64,000 nucleotides of DNA, taken from contig JADJEF010000002.1 in assembly GCA_016702335.1 (NCBI GenBank), positions 62,001 to 126,000 on the forward strand, read 5' to 3'. Origin of the DNA: Rhodocyclaceae bacterium. GTDB taxonomy: Bacteria > Pseudomonadota > Gammaproteobacteria > Burkholderiales > Rhodocyclaceae. The position numbers and the translations under genes are program-made. The notes under the pieces were generated by a model. The model had not been told where the DNA came from. It searched no databases and was given only the letters and a program-made list of their open reading frames with translations. Shown piece after piece: positions 27,481-35,271 of the stretch. The number at the start of each line of letters is the position of its first letter. Position 1 is the stretch's first letter.

Positions 27481-28763
27481 ACACCAAGAACGAAGATTTG
27501 TTTGCCCGCGCACAAAAGACCATTCCCGGCGGCGTCAACTCGCCCGTCCGGGCCTTTCGCTCGGTCGGTGGCACCCCCCGCTTCTTTACCCGGGGTGAAG
27601 GTGCTTATGTTTGGGATGCCGATGGCAAACGCTACATCGACTACGTGGGCTCCTGGGGGCCGTTGATTCTCGGTCATGCCGACCCCGATACCGTGGCCGC
27701 TGTCCAGCAGGCCGCTGCCAATGGGCTCTCGTTCGGTGCGCCGACCGAGGGTGAGATCGAGTTGGCCGAGCTGCTGGTAGCGCGCGTACCGAGCATGGAC
27801 ATGGTGCGCCTGGTGTCCTCGGGCACCGAGGCGACCATGAGCGCCATTCGTCTGGCACGTGGGTTCACCGGTCGCGATGCGTTCATCAAGTTCGAGGGCT
27901 GCTACCACGGCCATGGCGACAGCCTGCTGGTCAAGGCCGGCTCGGGCCTGCTGACATTTGGCAACCCGTCGTCGGGCGGTGTGCCGGCGGATCTGGCACA
28001 GCATACGATGGTGCTCAGCTACAACGACCCGCAGCAACTGCGTGATGCGTTCGCCAAGCATGGCGAAAAGATTGCGGCCGTGATCGTCGAGCCGGTGGCC
28101 GGTAACATGAACCTGATCGTACCGACGCAGGAGTTCCTCGACACCATGCGCGAGCTGTGCACGCAGCACGGCGCGGTGCTGATTTTTGATGAGGTGATGA
28201 CCGGCTTTCGCGTTGGACCAAACTCGGCACAGAGTCTGTTCGGCATTACGCCCGATCTGTCGACCTTCGGCAAGATTGTCGGTGGCGGCATGCCGCTCGG
28301 TGCTTTTGGCGGCCGGCGCGAGATCATGGAGCAGATCGCGCCACTCGGGCCGGTGTACCAGGCGGGAACGCTCTCGGGAAACCCGCTCTCGGTGGCGGCC
28401 GGTCTGGTCACGCTCAAGAAAATTGCCGCACCTGGGTTTTACGACGCACTTGGCACGAAGACCAAAGCCTTTGTCGATGGATTGGCGAGCGAAGCGAAAA
28501 AAGCGGGCGTGCCATTTTCAGCGCAGTCGGTCGGTGGCATGTTCGGTTTGTATTTTGCCGAGCAGTGCCCGGGCAACTTTGCTGAAATGATGCGTGGCGA
28601 TCTCAAGGCATTCAACACCTTTTTCCACGCCATGCTCGACGGCGGTGTGTATCTCGCACCGGCCGCGTACGAGGCGGGCTTCGTCTCCATTGTGCATAGC
28701 GACGCCGACATTAGCGCCAGCGTGGCGGCGGGCGCGGCAGCGTTCGCCCGGCTGAAGGACTAG
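27477..28763 (+). CDS. hemL: Glutamate-1-semialdehyde 2,1-aminomutase
   Basis: HemL is the PLP enzyme that turns glutamate-1-semialdehyde into 5-aminolevulinate for heme and B12 (the C5 route). It is 428 residues. Seen: the start DLFARAQKTIPGGVNSPVRAF, GTEATMSAIRLARG, the PLP aspartate in FDEVMTGFRVG, and the Schiff-base Lys266 in FGKIVGGGMPLGAFGG. I chose ATG 27477, which overlaps the thiE stop. The longer upstream frame lies in thiE. B12 supply links it loosely to the methylmalonyl-CoA mutase nearby. It converges with plsY and overlaps it by four bases. Confidence 0.96.
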   Translation: MNTKNEDLFARAQKTIPGGVNSPVRAFRSVGGTPRFFTRGEGAYVWDADGKRYIDYVGSWGPLILGHADPDTVAAVQQAAANGLSFGAPTEGEIELAELLVARVPSMDMVRLVSSGTEATMSAIRLARGFTGRDAFIKFEGCYHGHGDSLLVKAGSGLLTFGNPSSGGVPADLAQHTMVLSYNDPQQLRDAFAKHGEKIAAVIVEPVAGNMNLIVPTQEFLDTMRELCTQHGAVLIFDEVMTGFRVGPNSAQSLFGITPDLSTFGKIVGGGMPLGAFGGRREIMEQIAPLGPVYQAGTLSGNPLSVAAGLVTLKKIAAPGFYDALGTKTKAFVDGLASEAKKAGVPFSAQSVGGMFGLYFAEQCPGNFAEMMRGDLKAFNTFFHAMLDGGVYLAPAAYEAGFVSIVHSDADISASVAAGAAAFARLKD

Positions 28764-29368
28764 TCCTTCTTCTTGCTGCCTATCCTGCTCTCGGTACCGG
28801 CGAGCAGGTTGCTGATATTGCTGCGATGACGCAGCACCAGAATCACGGCCATCACCAGCATGCTGGCCGTGATCGTAGGCGCATTGAGCATCTGCCAGGC
28901 CACGACCGGCGCTGTCAGCGCCGCAACCAATGCGGCGAGCGACGAATAGCGCGTCGCTGCCGCTACCCCCAGCCAGATCAGCGCCATTACGCCGGCATAG
29001 ACGGCCGAAAACCCCAGCATTACGCCCAGTGCCGTGGCCACGCCCTTGCCGCCCTTGAAGCCGAGCGTGAAGGGGAAGACGTGGCCGATGAACGCGGCGA
29101 TGCCAGCGAGCGCAATCGCCGTCTCGCCAGCGCCGACTTGCCGTGCGATCAGCATGGCCAGGGTACCCTTGGCGGCATCGCCGACGAGCGTAATGATCGC
29201 CGCCAGCTTGTTGCCGCTGCGCAGCACGTTGGTGGCACCCGGATTACCAGAACCCACTGTGCGCGGATCAGCCAGACCAAACAGTTTTGAAGTAATCACA
29301 GCAAAGGGCACGCAACCCAGAAGGTAGCCACCGAGGGCAGCAAGGATTAGCGGGAGCATCGATTCCAT
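28760..29368 (-). CDS. plsY: Acyl-phosphate glycerol-3-phosphate acyltransferase
   Basis: PlsY is an inner-membrane enzyme that acylates glycerol-3-phosphate with acyl-phosphate, the first phospholipid step. It is 202 residues with about five hydrophobic segments. Seen: motif 1 GSGNPGATNVLR, motif 2 GHVFPFTLGFKGGKGVAT, and the last motif LRHRSNISNLLAGTE. A start at 29359 (MLPLILA) is also possible, since neither has a clear ribosome site. A dispersed repeat copy is in the sense direction between motifs 1 and 2 and is read as QVGAGETAIA, in a loop or helix end that varies among relatives. Confidence 0.94.
   Translation of the reverse strand: MESMLPLILAALGGYLLGCVPFAVITSKLFGLADPRTVGSGNPGATNVLRSGNKLAAIITLVGDAAKGTLAMLIARQVGAGETAIALAGIAAFIGHVFPFTLGFKGGKGVATALGVMLGFSAVYAGVMALIWLGVAAATRYSSLAALVAALTAPVVAWQMLNAPTITASMLVMAVILVLRHRSNISNLLAGTESRIGSKKKD
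29115..29139 (-). repeat. Dispersed 25-bp repeat, copy 5 (sense inside plsY)
   Basis: Exact consensus with C and G at the two variable positions. Read in the plsY frame as QVGAGETAI. Confidence 0.87.
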
Positions 29369-29448
29369 GTGGCAAATGCCGATTGTCAGGGCGGAGGGCG
29401 AGGGGCGATGGCTACAATTACGGCCATTGCACTTACCGGGTTGATACC

Positions 29449-29796
29449 GTGGACTTCATTTTCATCGAGGATATGCGCGTTGATGCGCACGTGGGCATTT
29501 ATGCACGAGAAAAAGCGGCACCCCAGGCACTGGAAATCAGCCTGACCTTCGGTGTACCCGACGAGGCCGCGCAGGATGATGATATTGCCAAGACGATCGA
29601 CTACGCCGTCGTGATCGATCGGGTCAGGCGCGAACTGGCCGAGCGACATTTCAATCTGCTTGAGACGTTGGGGGAGTATGTGATTGGTCTGATGCTCAAT
29701 GAATTTGGCGCGCCCTGGGTGAAGATCAGCATTGCCAAAATCGGCATTGCCAAAGGCGTGCGGCGGGTGGGTGTGCAGATCGAGCGGGGGCGATGA
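29449..29796 (+). CDS. folB: Dihydroneopterin aldolase
   Basis: FolB splits dihydroneopterin in folate synthesis. From GTG 29449 it is 115 residues and begins with DFIFIEDMRVDAHVGIYAREK, as in the family. Also seen: the catalytic-region tyrosine in TIDYAVVIDRV, LLETLGEYVIGLML, and a lysine near VKISIAKIGIAKGVRRVG. A frame 22 codons longer exists upstream but lies in the plsY promoter area. It is divergent from plsY. The 128 bases after its stop, before the convergent membrane gene, hold nothing I recognise. Confidence 0.9.
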   Translation: MDFIFIEDMRVDAHVGIYAREKAAPQALEISLTFGVPDEAAQDDDIAKTIDYAVVIDRVRRELAERHFNLLETLGEYVIGLMLNEFGAPWVKISIAKIGIAKGVRRVGVQIERGR

Positions 29797-29924
29797 GGAT
29801 TGCTTTCGACCCAACGCGGAAATTGGCCCAAGCAAAACGCTGCCATTGCATTGCCTACCTGAAGAAGTCAATTGGCAAAGCAAGAGCGAATCGTACGGCG
29901 GCAACTTCAGAGCCATCGTGATGT

Positions 29925-30608
29925 TCAATAGACAGGCAGCAAGATGATTGATTCCTTACCGTCCTGGTTACTGACGATGAGCTCCCAATACGTCAAAGGT
30001 GGCTCAGCCAAGCGTGTTATCGGTGCTGCCACAGGAATCGCCAAATCGAAGCAGAGCCGTCCGTCATTGAGTTGGAAGTGACCGAGTTGTTCTCGGTAGA
30101 ACAAGGTTGTCTTGATTTTTGGCGCATTTGTACCGACGCGATTCCAGCGCGCCGTTTCGTACACCCCGCATAATGCGAGTCTGACGGATGGCTCGGCGAC
30201 TTCCAATGTCACGGCTACTGTCTTCCCTGGAGCAAGCGGCAGATGCGCCAGATACAAGCGGCAGGAAAGACCTCGCGTGCTGGTCAGGGTCGTGTCTGTC
30301 GGCCAGGGGTAATCGCGCCGCCAGGTAAGGGTTTCCTCGGCGCATTGCTTACGGCGCCGGGCTGTCGCAATCAGCAGTGATAGCAGGTGCAGCCCTGCAA
30401 GAAGGGCAATAAGTCCGAAGGCCGCAAGGGCCCAGCGCGGACCGCTTCCCAAGCGTGGAACGGTTAACCATCCGGTTCCAACCATGGTCATGAAAACGCC
30501 AACCAGCAAAGCACCCAGGGTGATGCCCCACGCGCTACCGCCGGCATAGGGCATGCGCGGCACGGCAGAACGCAGGGGGATTGGCGGATTAATCCAGGGC
30601 GAGGTCAC
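29925..30608 (-). CDS. Membrane protein of unknown function (third gene of a three-gene set)
   Basis: A 227-residue protein. Seen: two hydrophobic segments at about residues 24-50 and 60-82, a basic stop (ATARRRKQ), then a beta-rich soluble part with LSCRLYLAHLPLAPGKTVAVTLEV and a C-terminus WELIVSNQDGKESIILLPVY. The two-helix then beta-domain plan and the ending resemble DUF3592-type membrane proteins, but I cannot assign it firmly. Its start overlaps the stop of the gene upstream by four bases, so the three membrane genes are translated together. Confidence 0.7.
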   Translation of the reverse strand: MTSPWINPPIPLRSAVPRMPYAGGSAWGITLGALLVGVFMTMVGTGWLTVPRLGSGPRWALAAFGLIALLAGLHLLSLLIATARRRKQCAEETLTWRRDYPWPTDTTLTSTRGLSCRLYLAHLPLAPGKTVAVTLEVAEPSVRLALCGVYETARWNRVGTNAPKIKTTLFYREQLGHFQLNDGRLCFDLAIPVAAPITRLAEPPLTYWELIVSNQDGKESIILLPVY

Positions 30609-31195
30609 GACGAAAGTGCTTCCGTCAGCGGCAGCCCACAGGCGCGAGCGAGCTCCTGCACTTCAGCTCGGGCTGCAGCGAGCGACAGGTTGGCCAGTAC
30701 CGCATGGAAAAACCGGTATCCATCGGCAAACTCCAGCGTCGCACCGTAGAGCAGCTCCGGTTGCAGCACACTGCGCTGGTGCGAGATCAGCTTGAATCCG
30801 GCCAGTTCGTCGAAACCGCCGCCCTCTTCCTTAATGCGCCAGCGCCAGCCGCGGCGATACGACCAACGACGCGTCAGCGTATCGAGCGTAAATCGTTCGA
30901 CAAACAAAAAGCCAGTCAGCAGGATCAGCGCAGATACTCCGGCTGCCAGCCACAGTGGCCAATAGGACGCAGCAAAGCGCCCCCCGGATAGCACCAAAGC
31001 GCCAACAACCAAAGCCAGGGTCATTCCCGCCAGGCCATAAATTTTCCATACCGGATGTCCCCACACGAACTGGCCCGACGTGGCACGCAAGCGATACAGC
31101 GGCGCACGATCACGATGCAGACGAGCCACTTGCCAGAGTTTCTTCCGTGTCTCCGATAGTTCGCTGCCGTAGATGTTCGGGGAATCGGGCCTCAT
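30605..31195 (-). CDS. Two-helix membrane protein with possible bacterial PH-like domain
   Basis: A 196-residue protein with no family I can name. Seen: a polar N-terminus of about 50 residues, two hydrophobic segments (about 53-73 and 80-100), then a strand-rich part beginning ERFTLDTLTRRWSYRRGW, which looks like a PH-like domain, and a helical end. The layout mirrors the gene before it. Both ends overlap neighbours by four bases. It probably forms an inner-membrane complex with the flanking proteins. The substrate and role are unknown. Confidence 0.68.
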   Translation of the reverse strand: MRPDSPNIYGSELSETRKKLWQVARLHRDRAPLYRLRATSGQFVWGHPVWKIYGLAGMTLALVVGALVLSGGRFAASYWPLWLAAGVSALILLTGFLFVERFTLDTLTRRWSYRRGWRWRIKEEGGGFDELAGFKLISHQRSVLQPELLYGATLEFADGYRFFHAVLANLSLAAARAEVQELARACGLPLTEALSS

Positions 31196-31794
31196 TGGCC
31201 GTCATCTTCTATCTTGAGGTTGGGAAACCGTTGCCGCCATCGCTCAGCCACCACGAGGGCCTCTGTGTGCTCGGCAACGTCGCCCAGATACAGCGGCTCG
31301 GCATCTTCATGAATCACGAGCTGCAGTTGCCAATGTACTCGTGGTGGTCCACTCATTGAGCCGGCATCGCCGTGGCTACCGGTACTGGCGATTTGTTGGC
31401 GCAGTATTGCCAGTGTCAGCCTATCGCTGCACTCGCCGCGATGCTGCGAGAGCCAGGGCCAGACGCCGGTAACAAAGACATACCGGCGTGCAGCGGTGTC
31501 GATGGTCAGCGTGCGCTGCCAGACAAGCCAGAACACACCATACGCAAATAGTGCGAGCAGGATCAACCCGATGAGCGCCACCACCGCGATTGACAGGCCA
31601 CTGAGTCGCATGAGCTCGGCCCACACGTTTGAGAGCGGTTTGCCGGAAGCGATCCAGGCCAACAGGGGAAGTCCTGGAGAAAAGGCCAGCAGCGCCCACC
31701 CGATGGTGCGGCGCTGGGAAACAACTACCCCGCCAGCGCTTTCAACGATGCGCGGGGCAGCAGCCTGGAGAGTTGTTCCCGCTTCTTCAGTCAT
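31192..31794 (-). CDS. Two-helix membrane protein with possible bacterial PH-like domain
   Basis: A 200-residue protein starting at ATG 31794 (MTEEAGTTLQAAAPRIVES). Seen: two hydrophobic segments (SPGLPLLAWIAS and SGLSIAVVALIGLILLALFA regions), then QRTLTIDTAARRYVFVTGVW, a strand pair resembling the same position in the next gene, and a conserved-looking EPLYLGDVAEH with a helical end. The longer open frame to 32049 is not used in my call because its N-terminal part looks like a relic of an unrelated ATPase. First gene of the three-gene set. No function recognised. Confidence 0.65.
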   Translation of the reverse strand: MTEEAGTTLQAAAPRIVESAGGVVVSQRRTIGWALLAFSPGLPLLAWIASGKPLSNVWAELMRLSGLSIAVVALIGLILLALFAYGVFWLVWQRTLTIDTAARRYVFVTGVWPWLSQHRGECSDRLTLAILRQQIASTGSHGDAGSMSGPPRVHWQLQLVIHEDAEPLYLGDVAEHTEALVVAERWRQRFPNLKIEDDGQ

Positions 31795-31864
31795 ATTTCG
31801 ATTATGCCCACAGTTGTCGCGAAATTCTGCAAGCCCCGGCCGCCAGGCGCACGAAACGCTCGGG

Positions 31865-31994
31865 TCGAACTCGGCCAGCGAGAGCGGCAGCAGGCGCAGT
31901 AGTGCAGTGCGCCCGGCAAGCGACTGGGCTATCTGGCAAGGGCCGGTGACGGCGACCACCGGAAGGTGGCGTGCCCGATCAAGCAGAATAGGGA
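31865..31994 (-). pseudogene. Relic of an AAA_14/DUF4143-type ATPase
   Basis: On the minus strand, in the same open frame as the downstream membrane gene, the translation contains RHLPVVAVTGPCQIAQSLAG followed directly by RTALLRLLPLSLAEF. That resembles the sensor region of AAA_14 ATPases (family pattern like LTGS..., SLAGR, LLPLSLAE). The Walker motifs and the C-terminal DUF4143 domain are absent nearby, so only a fragment remains. Identification rests on this short stretch. Confidence 0.45.
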
Positions 31995-32090
31995 GCGGGT
32001 GGCGGGGAAATATGGTCGGGAGTAATGCAAAAATGAGGTAGTACTTCAATAGTGCATAAGTTGCTGATGGTGATCAGAGGCCGACTTGCG

Positions 32091-32582
32091 CTATTCCTTC
32101 AACGCACATTCGACAATGCGCGGCTTCAGATGCGCGACGATGTCGTGCGGATGCACGCCCACCAGATAGCCTCGGCGTCCGCCATTGACATAGACCAGCG
32201 GCAGGTCGAGGATGCTTTTTTCCAGGTGAATCGGGAGCGTTTTCTTGGTGCCGAATGGCGAGGTACCGCCGATCAGGTAGCCGGTATGGCGGTTGGCGGT
32301 TTCGGGCGTGCAGGGCGATACTTTCTTGACCCCGATCTGACGCGCCAATTCCTTGGTTGATACCTTGCGGTCACCATGCATGAGCACGATCAGCGGCTTG
32401 CCCGTGTCATCTTCCATGACCAGCGTCTTGACCACGGCGTGTTCGTCGACATTGAGCTCGCGCGCCGACACCTTGGTGCCGCCGTGTTCCTCATACGCGT
32501 AGAGGTGGTTGGAGTGGGCAATGCGCTGCTGCTGCAGAAATTTGGTGGCCGGTGTTTCCGGGGCGTGACTGTCGTTCTTCAT
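32091..32582 (-). CDS. ybaK: Cys-tRNA(Pro)/Cys-tRNA(Cys) deacylase YbaK
   Basis: YbaK is a trans-editing enzyme that removes cysteine mis-loaded on tRNA-Pro. It is 163 residues from ATG 32582. Seen: HAVVKTLVMEDDTGKPLIVLMHGD (with the conserved lysine), KVSTKELARQIGVKKV, and the substrate-pocket GYLIGGTSPFGTKKTLPIHLE and GGRRGYLVGVHPHDI. The C-terminus is normal. An open frame upstream of the chosen start belongs to xerD in another frame. It follows xerD on the same strand after ten bases. Confidence 0.94.
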   Translation of the reverse strand: MKNDSHAPETPATKFLQQQRIAHSNHLYAYEEHGGTKVSARELNVDEHAVVKTLVMEDDTGKPLIVLMHGDRKVSTKELARQIGVKKVSPCTPETANRHTGYLIGGTSPFGTKKTLPIHLEKSILDLPLVYVNGGRRGYLVGVHPHDIVAHLKPRIVECALKE

Positions 32583-32592
32583 CAGATTTATT

Positions 32593-33495
32593 CTAGCCCC
32601 GTGGATGGTGGGCGGCGTGCAACTGCTTAAGCCGTTCACGGGCGACATGGGTGTACACCTGCGTAGTCGAGATGTCAGCGTGGCCGAGCAGCAGTTGCAC
32701 AACGCGCAGGTCGGCCCCGTGGTTGAGCAGGTGCGTGGCGAAGGCGTGGCGCAGCACATGCGGTGAGATGCGCTCGCGCGCGATGCCCACGATCACCGCG
32801 TATTTCTTGACCAGCGTCCAGAACATTTGCCGGGTCATGGGGGCACCGCGCGCGGTGACAAAAATGGCATCGCTGCTGTAGTCACCGAGTAATGTGGGGC
32901 GCGCCTCGGCGACGTAGCGGCGCAGCCATTCGGCCGCCACTTGTCCGAGCGGCACCAGACGCTCCTTCGACCCTTTGCCCATCACGCGCAGCACCTGATC
33001 GTTTAGGCTGACTTCAAACAGCCTTATGCCGATCAACTCTGAGACGCGCAAGCCCGTGGCGTAGATCAGCTCGAGCATCGCCTTGTCGCGCAGGCCCAGC
33101 GAGTTCGCTACGTCGGGTGCCATCAGCAGGGCCTCGACCTGCGTCTCGGAAAGCGTTTTGGGAAATCGGGTGGTGGGCATGGGCCGCGCAATAGTGACCA
33201 TCGGGTCGTGGTGCAGCCGTCCCTGCGCAATCAACCATTGGCAAAACCGGCGCAGAGTGGCGAGCAGGCGACGCTGGCTGGCACTCTTGAACCCCTCAGG
33301 CCGGCTTTGCAGATACACCAGATAGTCGGTAATGGTGCGCTCCTCGAGGCTGGTGAGCGGTGCGTCGAGCCAGTTGGCGAACAGGCTAAGGTCGGTGCGA
33401 TAGGCCGCGAGGGTGTTTTTCGCGAGACCGTCGGCCAGCCACAGATGATCGACGAATTCGTCGATCAAGGCAGTGTCAGACACCGATGCCTTCAT
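32593..33495 (-). CDS. xerD: Tyrosine recombinase XerD
   Basis: XerD with XerC resolves chromosome dimers at dif during division. It is 300 residues from ATG 33495. Seen: the core-binding N-domain (IDEFVDHLWLADGLAKNTLAAY), and the catalytic domain with Arg in TGLRVSELIGI, Lys in GKGSKERLVPL, HVLRHAFATHLL, the histidine in LLGHADIST, and the nucleophile Tyr281 (TQVYTHV). Length and motifs fit XerD better than a phage or integron integrase. Its start overlaps the end of the gene upstream by 20 bases. No dif site was recognised in the window. Confidence 0.95.
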   Translation of the reverse strand: MKASVSDTALIDEFVDHLWLADGLAKNTLAAYRTDLSLFANWLDAPLTSLEERTITDYLVYLQSRPEGFKSASQRRLLATLRRFCQWLIAQGRLHHDPMVTIARPMPTTRFPKTLSETQVEALLMAPDVANSLGLRDKAMLELIYATGLRVSELIGIRLFEVSLNDQVLRVMGKGSKERLVPLGQVAAEWLRRYVAEARPTLLGDYSSDAIFVTARGAPMTRQMFWTLVKKYAVIVGIARERISPHVLRHAFATHLLNHGADLRVVQLLLGHADISTTQVYTHVARERLKQLHAAHHPRG

Positions 33496-33949
33496 GCCGG
33501 AGCAAAAAGCGCTTGATCTCCAGCAGCCAGCCGCCACCGCCACGACCGAAGCCGCCGAGTCGGTGCTGCGCGGCGAGCACACGGTGGCAGGGCACGACCA
33601 TCGGGAAGGGGTTGGTACCGCAGGCATTGCCGACGGCGCGTGCACCGCTGCGTATCTGTGCGGCGACTTCGCCATAGCTCAGGGTCTGGCCGCAGGGAAT
33701 CGCCGCAATGGCATTCCAGACCCGGCGCTGAAAGTGAGTTCCCGCGGGTGCCAGCGGCAGACCGAATTCAAAGCGGGGATCGGCCAGGTAGGCGGTGATC
33801 TGGCGTACGGTTTCGTGGGCTAGCGGCGTGTCTGGAGAGCGCAGGGCACCGGGTTCGAGATACTCGATGCCAGTGATCTCATCGGCGGTGCAGCGAATGC
33901 CAATGAGAAAGCCGGGGGCCTGGATGATGGCCTGATGGGGGGGGGTCAT
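33476..33949 (-). CDS. ogt: Methylated-DNA--protein-cysteine methyltransferase
   Basis: A suicide enzyme that removes alkyl groups from O6-alkylguanine in DNA. It is 157 residues. Seen: the N-terminal ribonuclease-H-like part, the helix-turn-helix around QRRVWNAIAAIPCGQTLSYGEVA, and the active-site PCHRV with Cys121, followed by GGFGRGGGGWLLEIKRFLLRHEG. It overlaps xerD by 20 bases. Its start codon directly abuts a copy of the dispersed repeat, which may occupy its ribosome-binding region, since no clear AGGAG is seen. Confidence 0.93.
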   Translation of the reverse strand: MTPPHQAIIQAPGFLIGIRCTADEITGIEYLEPGALRSPDTPLAHETVRQITAYLADPRFEFGLPLAPAGTHFQRRVWNAIAAIPCGQTLSYGEVAAQIRSGARAVGNACGTNPFPMVVPCHRVLAAQHRLGGFGRGGGGWLLEIKRFLLRHEGIGV

Positions 33950-33972
33950 CGCCGTGTTGCCAGCGCCGACTT
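33948..33972 (-). repeat. Dispersed 25-bp repeat, copy 6 (between proA and ogt)
   Basis: Minus-strand copy with CGGCGCTGGCAACACGGCGAT, i.e. AA in place of GA in the middle. It sits between the proA stop and the ogt start codon and overlaps that ATG by two bases. Confidence 0.85.
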
Positions 33973-34003
33973 GCGGATACTGCGGTGCCGCCGAGCAGTC
34001 ATG

Positions 34004-35261
34004 TCAGGCCCGAACCTCACCATCGCCCAGCACGATCCACTTCTGCGAGGTCAGGCCGTCGAGCCCCACCGGGCCGCGCGCGTGGAACTTGTCGGTGGAA
34101 ATACCGATCTCCGCCCCCAAACCAAACTCGAAGCCATCGGCAAAGCGGGTCGAGGCATTGACCATGACGCTGGCGGAATCGACCTCGCGCAAGAAGCGCA
34201 TGGCGTGCGTGTAGTTCTCGGTGACGATGGCCTCGGTGTGCTGCGAACTGTAACGGTTGATATGTTCGATGGCCTCATCGAGCCCCTCGACGACCTTGCA
34301 CGAGATGATGGGGGCGAGGTATTCCGTGGCGTAGTCTTCGAGCGTCGCGGATTTGGCGGACGGCACCAGACGGCAGGTTTCCGGGCAGCCGCGAATTTCG
34401 ACCCCGTGTGCGGTGAGCATGCGTGCCAGCGCTGGCAACTGAGCCTCGGCTACCGCCTGTGCGACGAGCAGCGACTCGGCGGTGTTGCAGGTGCCATAGC
34501 GCTGCGTCTTGGCGTTCTCCAGGATGCGCATGGCCTTGAGCGGATCGGCGGCAGCGTCGATATAGACATGGCAGTTGCCATCAAGATGCTTGATAACCGG
34601 AACCCGCGCTTCTTTCGAGATGCGCTCGATCAGGCCCTTGCCGCCACGGGGGACGATTACGTCCACGAACTCCGGCATGGTGATCAGGTGACCGACGGCA
34701 GCCCGGTCGGTGGTGTCAATGACCTGCACGGCGCGTTCGGGCAGGCCGGCCTTGGCCAAGCCCTCGCGCACGCAGACAGCGATGACTTGATTAGCGCGTA
34801 GCGCTTCTTTGCCACCACGCAAAATTGCGGCATTGCCAGACTTCAGACAAAGCGCCGCCGCATCGGCGGTGACATTGGGACGGGCCTCGTAAATGATGCC
34901 CACCACCCCAATCGGCACCCGCATCTTGCCGACCTGAATGCCGCTGGGGCGACGCTTCATGTCGGTGATTTCGCCGATGGGGTCGGGCAGCGCGGCCACC
35001 TGCTCCAGACCCAAGGCCATCGACTCAATGCCCTTGGCGGAGAGGGGTTAGGCGATCGAGCAAGGCGGCATCCAGACCGTTGGCTTTGGCTTCAGCAACG
35101 TCAGCCGCATTGGCCTCGAGAATAGCGGAGGTCTGCGCCCGCACGGCGGCAGCCATGGCCAGCAAAGCGGCGTTTTTGGCGGCGGTGGAAGCGGCGGCCA
35201 TGGCGCGCGAGGCCTCGCGGGCATTGCGGCCGACGGTTTGCATGTAGTCCTGTATGTTCAT
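34004..35261 (-). CDS. proA: Gamma-glutamyl phosphate reductase, with one-base frameshift
   Basis: ProA reduces glutamyl-5-phosphate with NADPH in proline synthesis. Start ATG 35261 (MNIQDYMQTVGRNAREAS). The first 72 codons are ProA-like, then the frame shifts in a run of four G on the plus strand (35044-35047). As written, the first part ends with LTPLRQGH and a stop. Removing one base reads LTLSAKGIESMALGLEQVAAL and joins the remaining frame, giving 418 residues (E. coli 417). Seen in the main part: VGIIYEARPNVTADAA, the GGKGLIERISKEA region, the catalytic cysteine in TQRYGTCNTAESLLV, and GPVGLDGLTSQKW. I infer a sequence error or a very recent mutation. Confidence 0.93.
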
Positions 35262-35271
35262 GACGCTACCC

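Noticed and set aside
29925..32049. Reading 31192-32049 as a single 285-residue protein
   Set aside because: The first 85 codons look like part of another protein (AAA_14-like), while the rest begins naturally at ATG 31794 and matches the layout of the next gene.
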